The notes beneath the pieces were generated by a model. The model had not been told where the DNA came from. It saw nothing but the letters and a program-made list of their open reading frames with translations, and searched no databases. A stretch of 26,274 bases of DNA. It comes from CAG-877 sp963660495. GTDB taxonomy: Bacteria; Bacillota_I; Bacilli_A; RF39; UBA660. The position numbers and the translations under genes were made by a program. The DNA is taken from the NCBI GenBank assembly GCA_963660495.1, contig CAVKYO010000031.1, positions 1-26,274 of the forward strand, in the 5' to 3' direction. This document shows positions 23,545 through 26,274 of this stretch, piece after piece (position 1 is the first letter of the stretch; each line of letters opens with the position of its first letter).

Positions 23545-23553
23545 TGATATAAT
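23545..23553 (+). promoter_or_regulatory. Extended -10 promoter of the AAA-like gene
   Basis: TGATATAAT, perfect TGn-TATAAT. The transcript should begin near 23560, downstream of the ATG at 23556, so the ATG at 23571 is the likely start. Confidence 0.55.
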
Positions 23554-23570
23554 ATATGTCGGGTGAGGTT

Positions 23571-24368
23571 ATGAACGAATATACAAGAAAACAAATTATG
23601 GAAGAAAATCGTCATCAATTTATATATGCTTATAATACTGAAGGAAGACATATGTTTTTAAAAGACTTAGAAATGACATATCCAATATTGCCAGATTCTA
23701 CTAAGCCAGTAGCTGTCTATATGAAAAATTTTTCTTTACCCTTAAGTCAACAAATAAATGAAACAATTAATCCGGAAATAGTTAGACTAATCGCAAGAGA
23801 ATTTTTAGAGTTTTCCATTTCTGAAAACATCATTAGAAGAATGTTAGAAGAAGAGAAAATTAATGCTTCTATGTCTAAAATAAATAATTTATTAGAAAGA
23901 ATAAATCGTTTATATGGAAGCAAAAAAGAACAACAAGCTAGGTCATTAGAAGAACTTAAAAGTATTCTAGAAGAATCACGGAAAATGTATTCTAATTATT
24001 ATATTGAATACTTACAAGGAGACCAGGCTTGGTTTTCTAATGTAAGTCTAAGAATTCCTTTTATAGAGTCAACATACATAGCGAAGAAAACAAAAGAAAT
24101 TCTAAATATAGACTCTTATTATGGTCTAATATTTGAAATAGATGAGAAAATACCTTTAGTATCACACCAAGCAATTAATGGTTTTGTAACTAGACGTTGC
24201 AATGAAGACCTTTCTATAAAAGTTACGACTGAGCCTGCATCTTGGCCCACATTCTATGACTTAAATGGCACATTAGCGGAAAATGTTCACGACTATGGCA
24301 CTATAGAAATTGACGATAGTCGTAAAATATACACAAAACAAATACAAAATAAAATAAAAGGAGAATAA
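23571..24368 (+). CDS. Probable degenerate AAA/STAND-type ATPase-like protein, unknown function
   Basis: 265 residues from the ATG at 23571, chosen because the promoter's start point falls after the in-frame ATG at 23556; GTGAGG lies close upstream. The N-terminal stretch YNTEGRHMFLKDLE (21-34) sits where a P-loop (GxGKTxFLxxL) would, but the Lys and Thr are replaced. A long charged helix, likely coiled coil, spans about 95-145. Further on, YYGLIFEIDEK (183-193) resembles Walker B, followed by an INGFVTRRC...LSIKVTT region and HDYGTIEIDD near the end, as in some ORC/Cdc6-like bacterial ATPases. I infer a nucleotide-binding fold that may have lost hydrolysis. The next gene begins 2 bases after its stop, so they form an operon. 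Confidence 0.6.
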   Translation: MNEYTRKQIMEENRHQFIYAYNTEGRHMFLKDLEMTYPILPDSTKPVAVYMKNFSLPLSQQINETINPEIVRLIAREFLEFSISENIIRRMLEEEKINASMSKINNLLERINRLYGSKKEQQARSLEELKSILEESRKMYSNYYIEYLQGDQAWFSNVSLRIPFIESTYIAKKTKEILNIDSYYGLIFEIDEKIPLVSHQAINGFVTRRCNEDLSIKVTTEPASWPTFYDLNGTLAENVHDYGTIEIDDSRKIYTKQIQNKIKGE

Positions 24369-24369
24369 A

Positions 24370-25665
24370 ATGGAAAACTGGAGTTTTGGTATGGACAATG
24401 ATAATTTAGTAAACCTAGTCCTAGCCGGCAAAAAAGTCGCAACAACATATCTATATAATGAAGAAAACATTCCTACAATAGGCGAAGAATCAATAATTCA
24501 CTTTGACAATGAAAAAGATGCTTGTATTGTAAGGACCAAATCATATTTAATTTTAAAATTTAAAGATATGACAGAAGATTTAGCTAAACTTGAAGGCGAA
24601 GGTGATTTATCACTTGCCTACTGGAGAAATGTTCATACTGAATTTTTCAAAAGTTTTTACAAAGAATTTAATGATGAAACAGAGATAATCTTTGAAATTT
24701 TTGAAGTAACAAGAAACTTAGTTCAAGAAAGACTACAACTAGGTACTTTAATAGCCAGAAAAAACAAAAACATTCTAGGACCTATAAAGGACATATACGA
24801 AGTTAATGCTGGTTTTAATAATACTTTGTTCAGTGTAAATAATAAGTATATTATAAAAGTATGTACTAATAAAGATAAAGAAAATACATTTGATAAAGAA
24901 TATGAATTTTACACAAAAAATAAAGATAATAAGCACATTCCTAAACTATATAAATATGATACCAGCAAAAAATATGTACCATATGTATACGAAATAATAG
25001 AACAGTTACCTGGAAAAACTCTATATTACTATTACTATAAAATGACTGAAAAAGAAAAAGAAAATACTATTAAAAAAATAGTAGAAGTAGTAAAAGAACT
25101 TCATAAAAATACACAACAGATAAATACAAACTCAACTTTTACTTGGTCAGAAGAAATTAAAAATACTGTTACCAAGAATTTAGAAAATGTAAGCCAACTA
25201 TTTACAAAAAAAGAGTACAAAATGATTCAAAAATCGCTTAATCTATATGATAAATATCTATCAGAAAATGTTCAATATGCCTTACTACACAATGACCTAC
25301 ACTTTGATAACATTTTATACAATAATGAAGACGTAAAAATAATAGACTTTAACGATACCTTGGTTGCACCAATTGACTATGAATTTAGAATAATTTACCA
25401 GATGCAACAAGAACCTTGGCGTTGGGCTGATATTGTTATGGATCCATATCAAAAGCCAAAAGACTATAAAAATATCTTTATTTACGTAAAGAAATGCTAT
25501 CAAGAATTATCTAAAATCAAATACTTAGAAGAACGTCAAATAATATATAAAATTTTAGGAGCAAGTAAAGATTTACAAAAATATAAAAATAAAGATATAA
25601 TAGATAAGGTAATTAACTGTAGCAAGTTATTAATAGAAAGAGATGATGTAAATGACAGAAGTTGA
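24370..25665 (+). CDS. ASCH domain fused to an aminoglycoside-phosphotransferase-like kinase
   Basis: 431 residues with two domains. The N-terminal ASCH domain (1 to about 115) shows LVNLVLAGKKVATTYLY, PTIGEESII and EGEGDLSLAYWRNVHTEFF; ASCH domains are RNA-binding folds, some with amidohydrolase activity. The C-terminal APH-type kinase (about 135-431) has a VAIK-like Lys163 (YIIKVC), the catalytic loop HNDLHFDN (307-314) and the metal-binding IIDFND (324-329, Asp326), so it should be active. Such kinases phosphorylate aminoglycosides, choline, methylthioribose or other small molecules; no substrate is evident. AAAAGGAG lies in the end of the preceding gene. It ends in TGA and overlaps the next gene by 14 bases. 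ASCH-APH fusions are uncommon, and the reading frame is continuous across the junction. Confidence 0.85.
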   Translation: MENWSFGMDNDNLVNLVLAGKKVATTYLYNEENIPTIGEESIIHFDNEKDACIVRTKSYLILKFKDMTEDLAKLEGEGDLSLAYWRNVHTEFFKSFYKEFNDETEIIFEIFEVTRNLVQERLQLGTLIARKNKNILGPIKDIYEVNAGFNNTLFSVNNKYIIKVCTNKDKENTFDKEYEFYTKNKDNKHIPKLYKYDTSKKYVPYVYEIIEQLPGKTLYYYYYKMTEKEKENTIKKIVEVVKELHKNTQQINTNSTFTWSEEIKNTVTKNLENVSQLFTKKEYKMIQKSLNLYDKYLSENVQYALLHNDLHFDNILYNNEDVKIIDFNDTLVAPIDYEFRIIYQMQQEPWRWADIVMDPYQKPKDYKNIFIYVKKCYQELSKIKYLEERQIIYKILGASKDLQKYKNKDIIDKVINCSKLLIERDDVNDRS

Positions 25666-26185
25666 GAAATTTAATAAAGAATTATCAGAAAAACCATATG
25701 GATGGCACGATAAAGACAACGTTCTTCACGAAAAACTAGTAAAAGAAGAATTTCAAAAGTACTATAAAATGCCAACGCTAGAGCAAATGAAGAAAAACAA
25801 TCACGCCATATGTTGGGAACAATGTGAAATAGAAAGGGATTTTTTTCAAAAACATAAATATCCATTTAGAACTGTGTTTGTAGTCTTAAATAATGGTGAA
25901 AGCAAGCCAGGACATTCATTCTTAATATATAAAGATAAAGACAAGTACACTTGGTTTGAAGCATCTTGGAGCGATATGAAAGGACTAAAAAGTTATAATA
26001 GTCTTAAAGAATTATTTGCAGACATTAAAAATAACTTTTATAAATTTATTAAAACAAATGACTTTGATAAAGAAAAATTAGAATTTTATGCCTATGAAGC
26101 ACCAAGAAGAGAAATTACTTGTGAAGAATTTTATAAAAATGCCATGTACTTTGGCGAAAAAATGACAGAAAATTATCAGTTTTAA
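25652..26185 (+). CDS. Transglutaminase-like small protein
   Basis: 177 residues, no signal peptide. The middle reads HAICWEQCEIERDFFQKHKY, then GHSFLIYKD and YTWFEASW, which I read as a Cys54-His88-Glu103 triad of a transglutaminase/papain-like fold; similar small Firmicutes proteins carry a G-I-C-W-D-Q...H-x-F...W-F-E pattern. The reaction is unknown. It starts within the kinase gene (14-base overlap), so translation is coupled and the product may act with the ASCH-kinase. The ribosome site is weak (GATGATG), consistent with coupling. A second transglutaminase-like protein is encoded at 20700 but shares little sequence beyond the triad. Confidence 0.75.
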   Translation: MTEVEKFNKELSEKPYGWHDKDNVLHEKLVKEEFQKYYKMPTLEQMKKNNHAICWEQCEIERDFFQKHKYPFRTVFVVLNNGESKPGHSFLIYKDKDKYTWFEASWSDMKGLKSYNSLKELFADIKNNFYKFIKTNDFDKEKLEFYAYEAPRREITCEEFYKNAMYFGEKMTENYQF

Positions 26186-26234
26186 TAAATGCTTTAAATA
26201 ACAAAAAGAGGATTTTAAGCAATGTTATTAACTT

Positions 26235-26268
26235 AAGAGATATTTTTATATAATGTATCTCTTTTTTT
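26235..26268 (+). terminator. Terminator of the ATPase-like/kinase/transglutaminase-like operon
   Basis: AGAGATA (26236-26242) pairs with TATCTCT (26256-26262), followed by TTTTTTG. A second imperfect hairpin (TGCTTTAAA/TTTTAAGCA, about 26189-26221) precedes it. Confidence 0.8.
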
Positions 26269-26274
26269 GTTTAG

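Overview
The window is AT-rich, and every gene I can support lies on the + strand. It looks like a chromosomal stretch of a low-GC Gram-positive bacterium (Firmicutes/Bacilli-like, possibly a gut-type lineage related to Erysipelotrichia or the RF39 group; the placement is inference). Supporting signs are long-form hpf followed by secA with a SEC-C tail, S-layer homology domains, strong AGGAGG ribosome binding sites and many extended -10 promoters (TGnTATAAT). TGA is used as a stop and TGG as Trp, so this is code 11, not a mycoplasma code. I saw no tRNA, rRNA, CRISPR array, insertion sequence or phage gene.

Layout. 1-2757: a decayed cold-shock gene, hpf, and a membrane-anchored beta-helix/S-layer-homology surface protein. 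2851-6211: secA, a YjjX-like NTPase, and a spacer carrying a second, orphan copy of the SecA C-terminal zinc motif. 6397-7436: a methyltransferase behind a leader with a perfect promoter, a 16-codon reading frame and mutually exclusive hairpins, which looks like a transcription attenuator. 7577-11768: a broken RhuM gene, an AssT-type aryl-sulfate sulfotransferase, a small anchored protein and an alkaline-phosphatase-superfamily enzyme. 11814-15497: accessory single genes (acetyltransferase with a damaged start, carboxymuconolactone-decarboxylase-like protein, Nudix, cupin, a RhuM-Fic gene broken by one stop codon, flavodoxin).

15534-20596 is the most unusual part. It is a tight four-gene operon: a membrane protein with BspA-like leucine-rich repeats, a radical SAM/SPASM enzyme with a long unassigned C-terminal region, a 115-residue protein ending in a Ser/Gly-rich stretch plus 13 consecutive asparagines, and a membrane protein with two zinc ribbons. 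It could be a peptide-modification system in which the polyasparagine protein is the substrate; that is inference.

20598-26268: a transglutaminase-like protein, a DUF1653 protein with a WYL-type regulator, a SIS-domain protein whose ribosome binding site lies inside the upstream terminator stem, a probable degenerate AAA-type ATPase, an ASCH-aminoglycoside-phosphotransferase fusion, and a second transglutaminase-like protein.

The window mixes housekeeping genes (hpf, secA) with accessory genes that mostly have their own promoter and terminator. Decay is visible in csp, two RhuM genes and probably the acetyltransferase.
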